NCBI GenBank assembly: GCA_047495785.1
Contig: JBLDXI010000033.1
Location: forward strand, 2,294,001-2,358,000
Reading direction: 5' to 3'
Origin: Lepidodermella squamata
Taxonomy: Eukaryota > Gastrotricha
DNA length: 64,000 nucleotides
The notes beneath the pieces are model-generated. The model was not told where the DNA came from. It ran no database searches and was given only the letters and a program-made list of their open reading frames with translations. Positions 33,650-45,748 of this stretch are shown here, one piece after another. The stretch's first letter is position 1, and each line of letters opens with the position of its first letter. The translations under genes and the position numbers were made by a program.

Positions 33650-35450
33650 ATGATGAAATTTGCCGCCATTTTGGCGTCCCTGCTAGTCGTCGGCTCATAC
33701 GCCAAGCCGACAGGGCTGAAGGCTCCGCCCAAGTACGACGCCTACATCGTTTCAGGTTTCATCGACTTGCCGTATGCCGAAATCCACGAACAGTTCACCT
33801 TGTTCTATGACCCGAAAAACATGCGTTCTCGCGTTGACTACTACGATGGAATGGTTAAGACGATGCAATTCGCCGCTACCAACCCACCTACCATGGTCAA
33901 ACTGGCACCGATGACGACCGAGACTGTTCTCAACCAGCTGACCTGCTTCCAGGTCAACGGCAGTGTTGACATCCCGGTCTCTCTGCAACCCGGTCTGCCT
34001 GATCTAAGCCAATTCGACTACATGGGCACTGTCGATTTCGAAGGCCATTCTGCCGATCAATGGCGCCATGTTGAAATTGACGGTTCGAAGAAGAATACTG
34101 TAAATTTCTTTTTAATATTCGTAATGTGTATCTTGATAGTCTGTATATTTTGTAGTACACATTTGTCGTCGATCCAGTTACCGCCACGCCGTTTTACTAC
34201 GAGCTCATGGGCTACGACAGTCTTTTTGGCAGCCACTACGACAAATATGGTAAATTTCCATGTGGAGCAATTGATTTTCATTCAAAAAATGTATTTTTCA
34301 GTTGTTTGGTTCAAGTATTTCTCGGCTACCCAGCCCGATTCTTCGGTCTTCGTTGTCCCGCCTAACATTACCTGCAGTGGCTTCCCTGGCCCTGGCGTCT
34401 CCTCCGACCAGTTGGCGCAAATGAACCCGATGGCTGAGTACATCAACGGCAAGAACAAGCACCACGAGGAGATGTTCGAGTCTTTCAAGAAGCAACACAA
34501 CCGCGAATACTCTGACGAGAAAGAAGCGAGCAAGCGCAAGTCAATTTTCACGCACAACAACCGCTTCATCCACTCCCACAACCGCGCTGGCAAGACCTAC
34601 AAGGTTGCCATCAACCACCTGGCTGACAAAACTTCCGACGAACGCAAGGTGATGCTAGGCTTCCGCCGCACCCAACAGTCACCCAACGCTCAGCCCTTCA
34701 ACGCCGCGAAGCACAATCTACGCGGGCTCAAGGACATCCCAGACACACTTGATTGGCGTATCGCTGGAGCAGTTACTCCAGTGAAAGATCAAGCTATTTG
34801 CGGATCGTGCTGGTCCTTCGGAACTGCTGAGACCATCGAAGGCACGAACTTCGTCAAAACCGGCACCCTTGTTCGACTTTCGAGCCAAGAGCTCATGGAC
34901 TGCTCATGGGGCGAAGGCAACAACGCTTGCGATGGCGGTGAGGACTGGCGTGCCTACGAATGGATCTTGAAGCACGGTCTCACCTCCGACGAGTACTACG
35001 GCCCGTACCTCGGCCAAGACGGCATGTGCAAGGTTAACAACGTCTCGGCTGTTGTTCACATCACTGGCTACGTCAACGTTACTGTCAATGACGAGAACGC
35101 GCTCAAGTCAGCTATTGCTATGAACGGCCCAGTTTCAGTCGCTATCGATGCGTCGCACGACTCTTTCTCGTTCTACTCGAGCGGTGTTTATTATGAGCCG
35201 AAGTGCGGAAATGGCCCTGATGATCTCGACCATGCGGTTCTTGCTGTCGGTTACGGAACATTCCAAAACGAGGAGTACTGGTTGGTTAAGGTAACTGACA
35301 CGCTTAATCTTTTTATTTTCAAAACTAATCGATTTGTTTTCATTTCAGAATTCATGGTCCACCTACTGGGGTAATGATGGCTACGTTTTGATGGCTATCA
35401 GAGACAACAACTGCGGTGTAATGACTGCTGCCACCTTCTCAACCATGTAA
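33650..35450 (+). CDS. papain-family cysteine protease of the 26/29-kDa (CF-associated protein D) type
   Basis: Four exons, 33650-34099, 34156-34249, 34302-35290 and 35349-35450; 544 aa. Signal peptide ([18 protein letters not shown]), then a ~210-residue N-terminal domain as in insect 26/29-kDa proteases, an I29 inhibitor prodomain (about 235-300) and a C1 domain from about 330. Catalytic residues are visible: Gln and Cys in [13 protein letters not shown] (Cys about 351), His in [11 protein letters not shown] and Asn in NSWSTYWG, the last two split by an intron. It is probably lysosomal or secreted. Confidence 0.9.
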
Positions 35451-36404
35451 ACTATATAAACTCTTCCAATGACAGTCCAATTTAACTTGTTGATTGTTTG
35501 TGATTTTAACTATGGCTTAACTCCAATTTGAAATTATTTTTTCGCTTTCATTTTACTTCAATCGATTTTGAGATAATTATTATTTTGATGGAAATACATT
35601 CGTTGACAACGCTATTTTTTCCCAAGTTCTTTTTGCCTCATTCCTCGGAAATAACAGTGGTGAATAGTAAGATCAACGTGAGCATTTGAACTCGGCTCAA
35701 GAGCTGGCTAAACGTTAGGGAAAGCTGTGAATGTCAGTTCGAAGAAAACGCAGCCTCACCGAAAATCGCATGCGAGTCTGCATCGTTCCGGGTGTACCTC
35801 CCCTCGAAAACACTGATAATATCGTTAGTATTGCAATCAAAAACACAGGAACCTTTCAAAAAGATCACATAATGCGGGCGCTGTTCTTCATTCATGCGTC
35901 TCTTCATTCGTTTTTCACTAACATTTTCTCCCTCATTTTTCCCGGGATGTAGCGCCACCTGGACAGAACTTTCATGGTTAGTTCTTCCCTGCTACCATGG
36001 TTAACAACGTCCAGAGTAAAAACGACTAAAAAGAGCTTTGAGTGCGTAAACTGGAAAAGTCCATGAGCGGTTTCAATCACACCAGCTAGAGTTCGAAAAA
36101 TTGCCGGCTGCTTTGCTGCTGATTGTTTTAGCGTGAGTTACCAGCAATCTGACTGCTACATTTAAGAACATTTTTGGATCTTCACGGTTGTAGTCGGAGA
36201 TAGGTAATTGGTTCGAAAAAGACAGTTTGTTACGGATATATGACTGGTTGAAACCGGTTTTGTTTACGTTGAATACAATATAACACTTGTATAACATCGT
36301 TTCGTTCATTTCGGCACGAAGTAAATGGGAACGAAGGTGTCGCAAATTTAATAATCGTTTCGGAAATTCATCGATTATCGATTTTATCTCGCAAGCATTT
36401 ACTG
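35451..36404. other. intergenic, about 0.95 kb, nothing recognised
   Basis: Convergent ends of the protease gene and the first RidA gene. Overlapping open frames near 35731-35958 and 36073-36345 carry no recognisable domain. Confidence 0.5.
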
Positions 36405-37091
36405 TTACAATTTACTGATAAGTCGTTTTTTTACATTTGTTACGTCTCGTATCTTGCCTACAACGGCTACAGCTTCAAATTCAACACGGAAATTCTGAAA
36501 ATATCGTAAAATAATATATTTACCGAAGCTTGAAAGCTGAGAATTTACTTTAGGCAGGCGGACAACTTGGTATGCTGCCCGAGCTGGGTACTTCCCCGCC
36601 TTGAAGTACTTCTTGTATATTTCATTCATCGCAGTGAATTCGTCCATATCAGCTAACAGCACCGTAACCTTGACCACTACAATAAGCCTTAAAATCGGCA
36701 TACAGAATATTTTGATACCGTAACAAACCATTATCGAAGCCGATACCAGCAGCTGCTAACACATTTGCCAAGTTTTTGAGTGCTTGTTCTGTCTCTGGGA
36801 CGATACCTATGGGATACAAAATCAGGGATGATTAGCCGCCGATGTTATTCGCGGAATTCAGTTGCAAATTTACCACCCGGGACAGTTTCGTTGGTCGCTG
36901 GATCTAGACCAACTTGACCCGATATGTACATCGTAGAGCCGACTCGAACTGCGTGGCTAAACAACAATTTCGAGCAATATTTCGAATGGACATTTCATGT
37001 GACTTCTGTTTCAGAGTTACCTGTAGGGAGCTATCGGTGGGGTCATTCCTTTCGGAACAAGTATTTCCCGCTCTATTTTTTCGGGGGCCAT
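36405..37091 (-). CDS. RidA/UK114 reactive-intermediate deaminase, copy A
   Basis: Five exons, 37021-37091, 36877-36956, 36729-36806, 36549-36676 and 36405-36494; 148 aa. It has [34 protein letters not shown], the conserved Arg in YPARAAYQV and the Glu of [10 protein letters not shown]. Known role: hydrolysis of reactive enamines/imines from PLP enzymes, as a trimer. It has one more intron than copies B and C (inside VPGG) and an extra C-terminal tail ([14 protein letters not shown]). Confidence 0.9.
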
Positions 37092-37450
37092 TGTTTCTTC
37101 CTTGGAAAAATAAGCCTAAAAATAGACCTAATTTTCATCTAATTCTGTGATTTTTCACTTGCAAGCACTTCCAATCTTTTCTCGTAATACAATGAACATC
37201 GAGCTTCATTAATTGCTATGCCATGAACCAGAAAGAACCGTAGCTTCATAAGCAACACGCCATCAGCTAATTCTCGGCATAGTCTCTTATCAGCTATTAT
37301 GTTACTGTTATACGATATCTAGAACCGGCGCGGAACATGGTATAAGCAATAAGCAGTTTCTCGTAAAGTTTTTGCGTAAGGCAAAGTTCTGATAACTTTG
37401 CGCGTTGTTTTCGGAGGTGTTGCGGTGCATGAAATCATCCATAATGCTAC

Positions 37451-38036
37451 CTAGATGTCATGTATATCACCAATAACTGCGATAGCTTCAATTTCAACCC
37501 GACAGTTCTGAAATGCCAACAAAATACTTTTCGCTTTTAGACTAAAAATGCGTGGGACAAACCTTAGGGACACATGCGATTTGATAGGCTGCCCGGGCAG
37601 GGTACTTTCCAGGCTTGAAATATTTGGCGTATATTTCATTCATTACCCCAAATTCACTGATATCTTGAAGCAAAACTGTCATTTTAACGACTGAAATATA
37701 ACAACTCCATGAGATAAGGGGAGGAACGAAATTTTTTCAAATATACTATTAGAATGATCGGCTCCTACAGCTGCCAAAATGCTGCCGATATTTTTAAAGA
37801 TTTGCTCTGTTTCAGCTTTAATGCCACCCGGTACGACGTCATACGTGGCCGGATCAACGCCTAGCGTCCCAGAAATGTAAATTGTATTTCCAACTCGGAC
37901 AGCGGGGCTAAATTATAGGTGGAATAGAAAGGGGTAAAAAGTAGGCTGGAGGCTAGAAGAATTACGTCATGGGGACCGGTGCCGGGGCAGCCCCTTTTGG
38001 GAAGATGTACTGGCGTTCGACCCTGTTATCAGCCAT
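37451..38036 (-). CDS. RidA/UK114 reactive-intermediate deaminase, copy B
   Basis: Four exons, 37966-38036, 37747-37907, 37563-37690 and 37451-37507; 138 aa. It has [46 protein letters not shown] and [14 protein letters not shown]. Where copies A and C read IAPYS it reads VPMT, altering an otherwise conserved N-terminal active-site edge (the Tyr is absent). Same intron positions as copy C. Confidence 0.9.
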
Positions 38037-39246
38037 TAAATCCCAAGCGTGTAAGTTTATGCTAGATACCTATGGATATATTATGAATGAAATAATTTGA
38101 ATTAAAATGATTATTGAAAATTGTTATAATCGATGATTCATCGCTGAGCTGAATAAGAAGTAAAAATGCTGTTGATTTCCGAAATTTGAAAATAAAGCAA
38201 ATAGGAACCCGATAGGCGATAAAACGTTGAAAAGAGTCGAAGGATTTTAGATAACCGGTAAAACCTCTTTCCCTCTTTCTTTGGCAAAATCTTGTCGAAT
38301 AAAAGTTCGTCACGAGGCGCTAGACGCTAGAGGTTTATTGTTCGTACAATTTACCCGACTTTGCCTCCCGTTAATATCTATCTCATGTCGTGTTTTTTTA
38401 TCGCAGCGTAAGTGCTATCAGTTGAGGGATTGACGGCAGTTTACTGTTGGCTTACGTCTGACCTCATGAGAGATGGACGAATTGTGTTCTAAAAAACGTT
38501 TTAATTAATGGACTAATGAAAGCGTATCTATTAAATTTGCTTACTCGTGAAAATTCATATGAGTCAACCAACTCCGGCATTTGCAAGACCAAGCTCAACT
38601 ACGCAACAGTTGAAACCTGGTTATGTGCCAAACCCCAACTGTGTAATGTGTATCCCGATATCATTCTGATACCTATTATTTCTTTATTCATCAATCATGG
38701 TATAATAGTCTTCTAACAAATATTGTTAGTCATTAACTCGTAAAAATTGTGCCTGCGATACATCGGTAGGTATGCCGTGAAAGTGTCGCGTTCTTTTTTA
38801 CACCCATTGAAAACCGCCTGGCTATATGCTCGGCCTAAAAGAAAAAACCACACGCAGGTGTAATATACACTTGAGGCGCATTTTTTTTGTAAAATCAATA
38901 TTCCGCGCACTCAGGCCTTGCGGCGTTGTTTTATTTACCGCTCCGCTGCATGACTCATTTGTGCTCGCATTGCTTGTCGATGAATGTGCGCGCTACGGTG
39001 TCGTAAATACGCAAATAGCAGTTTTAAATAACCACGTCGCCTAGAAAAAAAGCGCGAGCTTCATGCAAAATTACCGCATATTTGACAGATGAGTTCGACG
39101 GATGTGCCCACCCCACAATTTAAGCAGCGCAGCGCAGCTACTGAGAACACATTCCGAGATTCGAGAACAAGAATAAACTTGCATTTGCTTGTTTGGACTT
39201 TTTGTCGCTTGCTTGCTATACCTTCATCGGCCTAAATTTCAGCATC
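38037..39246. other. intergenic, about 1.2 kb, nothing recognised
   Basis: Divergent gap between RidA copy B and the small Cys-rich membrane protein; it must hold both promoters. No coding exon with family signal was seen. Confidence 0.5.
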
Positions 39247-39630
39247 ATGAGCACACGATCGAAAAGCATCGATGCCGAGAATAACAACAACCTACCGACT
39301 CTCTACTTCCAGCCAACTATCGATAGGCCGGTAACACAGCGAAAACGATGCAGCCGAAGATGCTGCATCATCGGGACCGTTATCGGCGTTGTTTTCGGCC
39401 TTCTAGTCGTCGGCGTTATCACTTACGTCGTTATGGTTGTGGAATCACAATGCTACCGAGGCTGTCAGCGGATGTGTATCGATAAAAATCACTGCACAGA
39501 TCAGTGCTGGAGTGTCTGCTATAAGGCGCAATGGACAGAATGCCCAGAAGACGGCCAGAAAGCTTGCGCCTTCATCATGTGGGACAAGGCTTTCGTCAAT
39601 ATTCCTGGCCTTTTCCAGAACAACAACTGA
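39247..39630 (+). CDS. small single-pass membrane protein with Cys-rich ectodomain
   Basis: Single exon, 127 aa from the ATG at 39247. The N-terminal ~50 residues are polar with a basic, Cys-containing stop (RKRCSRRCC). One membrane segment (IIGTVIGVVFGLLVVGV) follows, then about 55 residues with seven cysteines (CYRGCQRMC, CTDQCWSVC, C...C) and an Asn-rich end. This suggests a type II anchored, disulfide-rich exoplasmic domain. No family was recognised. AATAAA is at about 39883. Confidence 0.65.
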   Translation: MSTRSKSIDAENNNNLPTLYFQPTIDRPVTQRKRCSRRCCIIGTVIGVVFGLLVVGVITYVVMVVESQCYRGCQRMCIDKNHCTDQCWSVCYKAQWTECPEDGQKACAFIMWDKAFVNIPGLFQNNN

Positions 39631-40232
39631 ACGATGGACGAATAATGGATGCTCACATCTCTTTTCACATACTAGTTCGCAATTCGTGTGTTTTTTATAA
39701 TTACGTCCCAGACATAATTCCGACTCAGCGATCTCGGTGTTGAATCTTTAATTTTATGTTTCAAATCTCGTTACCTTCTGAATCTATCGCCCGATTTGCA
39801 TAAATAGTGTCATTGGTCTTACTACTTTTTACTAATCGCAAATATTATACTTGTGATTGGTTGTGAGAAAGTTTTTTTTACAATAAAATCCAGTTTTTTA
39901 ACGATCCGCCATGTTTTGTTTCTTATCGGTTTGATCCTTAGAGAACAGAAGAAAAGTTGCATATATCAGCCTAACCTTTTGCAATTTTCAAGTTCAAGAC
40001 CAGGTACCAGGTCTATTCACCATAAAAATAGCGAGTCCAATTTGAAGTACCTATAGTACAGCCGGAGAAAAGCTTTGCCGAAAATTGGTGGGTTGCGCGA
40101 GAAAAGTCTAAAAGACGCTAAAAAGACGCGCATTTTGTGAAAAGATCCTGCTTAAAGAGAACTGCTTCGAATGAATGTTTCAAGTTTCCAGCGTGAGTTT
40201 TCCTCTCTTGTACTCATGTTCTCTATGGTTTG

Positions 40233-41423
40233 ATGGGCTCAATGTTGCAAATGCTTCTGCTGCACTTGATCAATCTATTTGTGATTGCGCGGCTTGTTAA
40301 CGCAAGTTCCTGTAACAAAAATTATATCATGTACTCGAATCAAGAGAGCATCACGATAAGATGCTTCGACGCAAGCGGGAAAGAAAACTTTGACAATTTC
40401 CTGGCATTTTCAGATTCATTCGACCAGTATTCGCCCTTTTCAGATTCCCCCGACCTTGCCAACATGCCTTATGGTTTCCAGCGGAATCGTGTTTTCCTGC
40501 GACAGAGCTCAAGCAGGACGCATCATTGGGTGAAGATAAAGAAAGGAAATTGGAAAACCCCTAAATTCAATTTCTCATGTCCTGGTAATATCAGGGTGTG
40601 CTTCGAATACGATATTGTCTATCCTTTAAAGGCAAATTGCAAATTGAATTCGGCTGACTTGGTGGGTGGAGGCTTGATGACAAGTTTGAATATCGCTGAG
40701 ATCGGCCAATCTTACATTGTGCGAGCTACATGCGCAGCCAATAACCGTATTTGCTCAAAGGAAACATCTAAAGACATGCAGAGAAATGACTGCGTGATAT
40801 TTGAACTGCTACGAGACGGTAAGCGTGTTTGATATTTTCGCCAAGCTTTTTACAAATGACTAGTTAAAGATGCCATCTCCAGCTAGTTCTAAATAATATA
40901 ACGCATAAAATATTTAGAACCAGCTGGATGTTTGGTTCATATCGAACGGCCAATAATGGGAATTAATTTTCAAATTAATTTAACTGGTAATTAATTACTT
41001 ATTCTAGCCATAACTGAAAATCCTGCAGTGGATTCGGCGAAAACTGGTCTCAATCAGAGGAATCGTTTCGATGTCAAATTCGTGCCGAAATTGATAAAAT
41101 TCAATTTTAAGCCCAACATTTGATAGCATCTTTCATTATTCGCGGACGTCTTCCGTCGGGGTAAAAATAAATTAACTTCTCTGCTCTTCTTAATAGGTGA
41201 CTTGATATACCACTCGAGTGCGCAATACAATATACCTCAAACCGGTCTCGTTATCAGTCAAAAAGGAGATGCGAACAGTTACTACATCACAATGGATTTC
41301 GGGATAGGACATGAATTCAATCTAGCTGATGCAGCAAATGTCACCGGCGTTTATCAAGTGGTGATGGTTTACAACTACAAGCTAACGCCGCTGACTGAAT
41401 TCAAAGTTAACTGGGCATTGTAG
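40233..41423 (+). CDS. secreted protein of unknown family with alternative last exons
   Basis: Exon 1 is 40233-40818 (signal peptide MGSMLQMLLLHLINLFVIA, then a Cys-containing beta-rich region). Two later exons, 41008-41123 and 41197-41423, both accept its phase-1 end and both run to a stop codon, so they are candidate alternative 3' exons giving about 233 or 270 aa. Both contain a TGL core followed by beta-like sequence, suggesting exon duplication. A hairpin lies in the intron (40879-40927). No family was recognised. Confidence 0.5.
40879..40927 (+). repeat. 17-bp inverted repeat (hairpin) in an intron
   Basis: CCAGCTAGTTCTAAATA (40879-40895) pairs with TATTTAGAACCAGCTGG (40911-40927), 16 of 17 positions complementary, with a 15-nt loop. 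It lies between exon 1 and the first of the two alternative last exons. Confidence 0.9.
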
Positions 41424-41661
41424 CGATTAAAACAGATTTGGCATAGGTAAGTTTATTCGAACAAGTTTGCACTGGTTGAAAGGACAATGAGCAATATGAT
41501 TTCTCTAATATTAGCACATAATTGAAAGATAATAGACAATCATTCGATGCATATCACTAACAACGGTTTCATAGGTTGCACAGCTTTTTGGTTTCAATAC
41601 TGGTTTCAATCGAGTCAATTAAAGTTCCTGCAATGCAAGTCACACAGCAGTCTATCCAACT

Positions 41662-42239
41662 CTAAACATCGTGAACCTCACCAACAACAGCAATAGCTTC
41701 AATCTCAACGCGGCAGTTCTGTGGGAACATTGTGATAACCTCAATTTGTCATGTTTGCATTTATTATGAATAAACCAACCTTTGGCAAACAAGCGACTTG
41801 ATAGGCAGCGCGAGCTGGGTATTTACCAGGAGTGAAGTAGTCCTTGTAAACCTCGTTCATAGCAGTGAATTCGCCCATATCAGCCAAAAGCACAGTGCAC
41901 TTGACGACTTAATTTCGACATTTTTAAAATAGGAAAGAATAATTAATTGAAGTTATTACCATTGGAGAATCCTACGCCAGCTGCAGACAAGATGTTTTCC
42001 ATATTCTTGAATGCCTGCTTGGTCTCGGCGGTAATACCACCGGGCACTACGTCATTCGTGGCTGGGTCCATGCCAATTTGGCCAGAAACGTAAAGGGTGT
42101 TACCAACGCGGACGCCAGGGCTAAAATTTCATTAGTTTTAATTGTCAAAGAAAAATTAGTCAGCTTACCTGTAAGGCGCAATTGGAGGGGCGTTGCCCTT
42201 AGGGTAGATGATTTGACGTTCAACTTTATTCGAAGCCAT
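41662..42239 (-). CDS. RidA/UK114 reactive-intermediate deaminase, copy C
   Basis: Four exons, 42169-42239, 41960-42120, 41780-41907 and 41662-41718; 138 aa. It has [57 protein letters not shown] and [14 protein letters not shown]. All canonical active-site positions look intact, so this is the best candidate for the ancestral-function copy. It is convergent with the secreted-protein gene. Confidence 0.93.
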
Positions 42240-42403
42240 TCTGATCGTACTATTCGAGCTAATTAATCGCCGAAGAACAATTGAAGCCAGTCGTAAAAGT
42301 CCTAGATAGATTGAAGATCACGAAGATGCGTTTAACTGAAGTGAAAAGTCAAATGACAGAGACCAAATATAAGAGAAAGAGCGCTATAAAAAGATCATGC
42401 TCA

Positions 42404-44628
42404 TCAGTCAGTTTCCTCCTCAATAGTTCTGAGAAACATATCGTTGTACTCCCGGCACTCGTTCGCATCGTCGTTCGGCATAACACTACTCGGCTCTTTG
42501 AATTGGACTGCTAAATTTTCGGAAGCAGACTCGTCGTCAAAATGACTGGCTGTTGTCGAAATGAGAGTTGATTTGACGTTGAGGCGACTACTTTCGCCGA
42601 GGCAACTCAAATCTCGCAGCCAGCCCCGGGCAGTTTGAACACTGCCTCGAGTTGTCCGAGCGAATGAGATGTAATCGGCAATTACTTGGTCTGACGATGT
42701 GGCGAGATGTTCAGGCAAAATACGCCGAGCTGCGCGTTGTCGCTCGAAAGCTGATCGACGCGTGTTCCATTGAGGTGGGGCATGCAATGGCTTGAAATAC
42801 GAATTTCCGTATTTCGGCGCTTGACTCGCTTGTGTTTCATCCTTCTCGACAAATTTCCTTCTACCTGAGTTGCAATGTGCAACAGCGTAAACTGCGAGAA
42901 GTCCCGCCAGTTCCGTATTATTTTCAAAGGGACTGTCCCAGTTGTTGAAAGCAACATCGCAAAGTGATAGATATCTTTCACTGAGCTCGGCAAGATCGTC
43001 GATGCTTGTATAGAATCCCGGCGCATTATGTTGCAGGAATCCAACGAATGTAGGAGGCGCTACGGGGCAATGTCGAAGCAGGCTGACAGGGTCAAAGGTC
43101 AGGGAATCTGTTTCGAAACGCTTCAGATGATCTGGTAAGGGCACTCGCGGTGGCGGTTTTAGCTCACGGTCATCAGGAGATATCCCTAGGCAAATCAAAA
43201 AACATTTATCTAAAACAAATAGCTCAAGCGAAACTCACTTTTGCAATATAAAACACGACCAAGAGCGCGAAATAATAGTAACGAATGAGAATCATTCTTT
43301 ACATCCGTGTCCGAATGCATGAAATTCTTTAGGTTGAACGAGTGAGATCCACTTTTGCTCGGATTAAGCTTGGAATCTGAATTCGACTTTGCAGATGATG
43401 ACGATGCAAGTTTCCGCTCCTTGGCCGGCCGCTTTGACGCGCCCAAACTTTCCTTGTCGTGAATTTTAATTTTCTGACAAAGAAATTGCAGTTGATTGAT
43501 AGCGGATCGCATGTCCCCTTCGGAAACCTCCACAATGTTATTGATGGAATCTGGGGACAGCATCTATAGTTTCGGATAAGATTTCAGGTCAGTAGAAATG
43601 AAACTTCAAACCTGAACAGTTTTTTCAGAGCTAGCAATCGTAGTGAGCGCTTTAGCTAAAGTTCGAGGGGGAATGGGATTGAACCTTTGACAAAGTCTAA
43701 CGTAGGAACTAAAAATTATAGATTTATCGAAGGGCTTACGAAATCGAATGGATGTTCAGCTCATCTCGAAGTTTGGGTGGGAATAGGCGATGGAGATCAG
43801 GCGGATCTGCGTTCGGCGCATTTGCGGTAAGAATGAAGCAAACATGATTTCTCAAATTATCGGCGCATTTCCTACAGAATAATTCAATCAGACAAAGCTT
43901 TGAATATTAAATTATCAGCTAATTGCCTCAAGATATCGTGGAAAATTGTTTCCGGAGCCAATTCAGAGTTGAAAGACGGCATCTCCTCGATGACAGTTAC
44001 GACTGATGACGCAGAACTTGAGGTTATCATGAGCGATTCGTAAGCGGTAGCGTTTAGCACAAAATCCGAAAATGCCCGAGTTACCCCGCCATCGTAAAAA
44101 TTAGTAACATCGCCTCTTGAATCCATCAAAGACGTAAATTCAGCTAGTGAAAATCACAATTGAGCAAGCTATTTGCATTTTCAAACTCAACTCACAAGTC
44201 GGCTGTGTCCATTCACGTATTCTCAAACCCAATGACTTGGCAACGCAGCGAACAGTAACCGATTTTCCGCTGCCAGGAGGTCCCAATAGCAAAAAAATGC
44301 GAGGCTTGAACAATTCTTATACACTTCAAGTCTGACAGCAAATAAGTAAAGCTACCTCTGCAACTTTTGAAAGCGCTTCGCTCAATTCTGAAACTTTCGG
44401 CTTGGCCACAATCAGCTCGCTTACGGATTTCGGACAGTGTTTTGAAGACCAAGGCGCCTCGCTTTCCTTGAGCTTCAGCGAAGAGAAACTTTTGTCGTAC
44501 GAGTCTTGACTCAGCGAAGATAACGGTCGCTTAGTGCCAGCTGCACCTTTCTTTTTTGAATTCGGCAAAGAAACCGAGACGATTTCACAATCATCGAAGT
44601 CTGACACGACCCAAGGGCCAGGCATCAT
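42404..44628 (-). CDS. RAD17: RAD17 checkpoint clamp loader
   Basis: Seven exons: 44356-44628, 44196-44304, 43927-44143, 43740-43871, 43612-43708, 43239-43563, 42404-43185; 644 aa. Walker A GPPGSGKS follows PRIFLLL; REWTQPT, VIEEMPS (Walker B region), GDMRSAINQLQF (sensor 2 region), FRALGRVLYCK and the late FKPLHAPPQW motif are all typical of RAD17. It loads the 9-1-1 clamp at damaged DNA. Intron 3 appears to use a GC donor (TTGAG/GCAATT); using it restores HDILRKCADNLRNHVCFILT. It starts 82 bp after the ERI1 stop on the same strand. Confidence 0.9.
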
Positions 44629-44710
44629 ATAAATTTATGTTCAAATAATCCCCTAGCCTTGAGTAAAATTTATTTATCATCTCTTTGCCATAAATGAAAA
44701 TAAAAAAAAT

Positions 44711-45748
44711 TCATTTAGAAATCACAGCGGTAGGATTATGATGCATTGGTTTCAACGAAGAAGTGTTCACAAAATTAACGCCTTGATCCAGCATAGCTTT
44801 TGTTATTCTCGCTATATTCCTGCAATCATCTAAAAAAAATAGCATAAAATAAATAAAAGCATAATTAAGCATGATAGATGATAGATGATAGACTCGTTAC
44901 CTATTCCAGAGTGATGGCGGCCAAGCAGCGGCAAATTCAACAATGACAATAAATGAGGCATACCACGGGGCCAAACGCCAAACTGATTGGCAAACAACTG
45001 TTCAAACCGAAACATTAAAAATGAAAACTGCTTCGCAAAAATGTTGTGCCATACTTGTTTTATGTTTATCCATTGATTGAAATATTCAGGGGCATTCAGA
45101 TTATAAGCTTTGCACTGAGAAGGTAACCTACGAAAATTGAATGGCACGATGCAAGAGTCTTGTGAGAAGAGACAAATTACGCAGCGATACTTACATCTTC
45201 GCTAAATCCCAATCGCCACAGGTCACGAACGTGAAGGAATTAAGGGATTGGGACCTCAGCCATTTGTCAAACTCCTGGAAATATAGTTTAAAAATGTCAT
45301 AATAAAGAACCACTAAACCTGCCTCAATGACGTTCTCAAAGTAGATGCCAGAATCCACTGTGCTTTGAATTATTCCTGTCAACTAAAATACGCACTATAT
45401 AAAAGAAGTTCTCCAAAGTAACACATACTTCAGTGCAGAAAGGCGTTAGTTGAGGATGAAATCTCGGTTTAACATAGTGGTGAAACTCGCTGACCAGAGA
45501 CCCATCAGTTGATCGTACAAGAAGCGCCGGAAATTCGATTATTTCCTGTAATAACATAGTTTGCAATAATCTCAATTCGATTCGAATCTGGGACGAGTAG
45601 GACAAAACTGCTCACCAAGCTGGAGAGCAATTAACAAAAATTAAATCCTTACCTGGGGATGTGGTTGCCGCTTTTCATCGCATGTAGCTTCGAAATCTAG
45701 GATAATTAGATGCTCGAAATGTTGTTTCAATATTTTTGAGGCTGCCAT
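44711..45748 (-). CDS. ERI1: ERI1-type DEDDh 3'-5' exoribonuclease
   Basis: Seven exons: 45653-45748, 45429-45545, 45323-45382, 45195-45274, 45055-45127, 44901-44997, 44711-44829; 213 aa. Motifs: LIILDFEATCDE (first D-x-E), EIIEFPALLV, CTELTGI, FVTCGDWDL (second D) and HHSGIDDCRNIARI (H and final D). It lacks the SAP domain of 3'hExo and is close to the minimal nuclease size. Family roles include histone mRNA, 5.8S rRNA and small-RNA trimming. Intron 3 fits best with a GC donor (TTGAG/GCAGGT). Confidence 0.85.
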
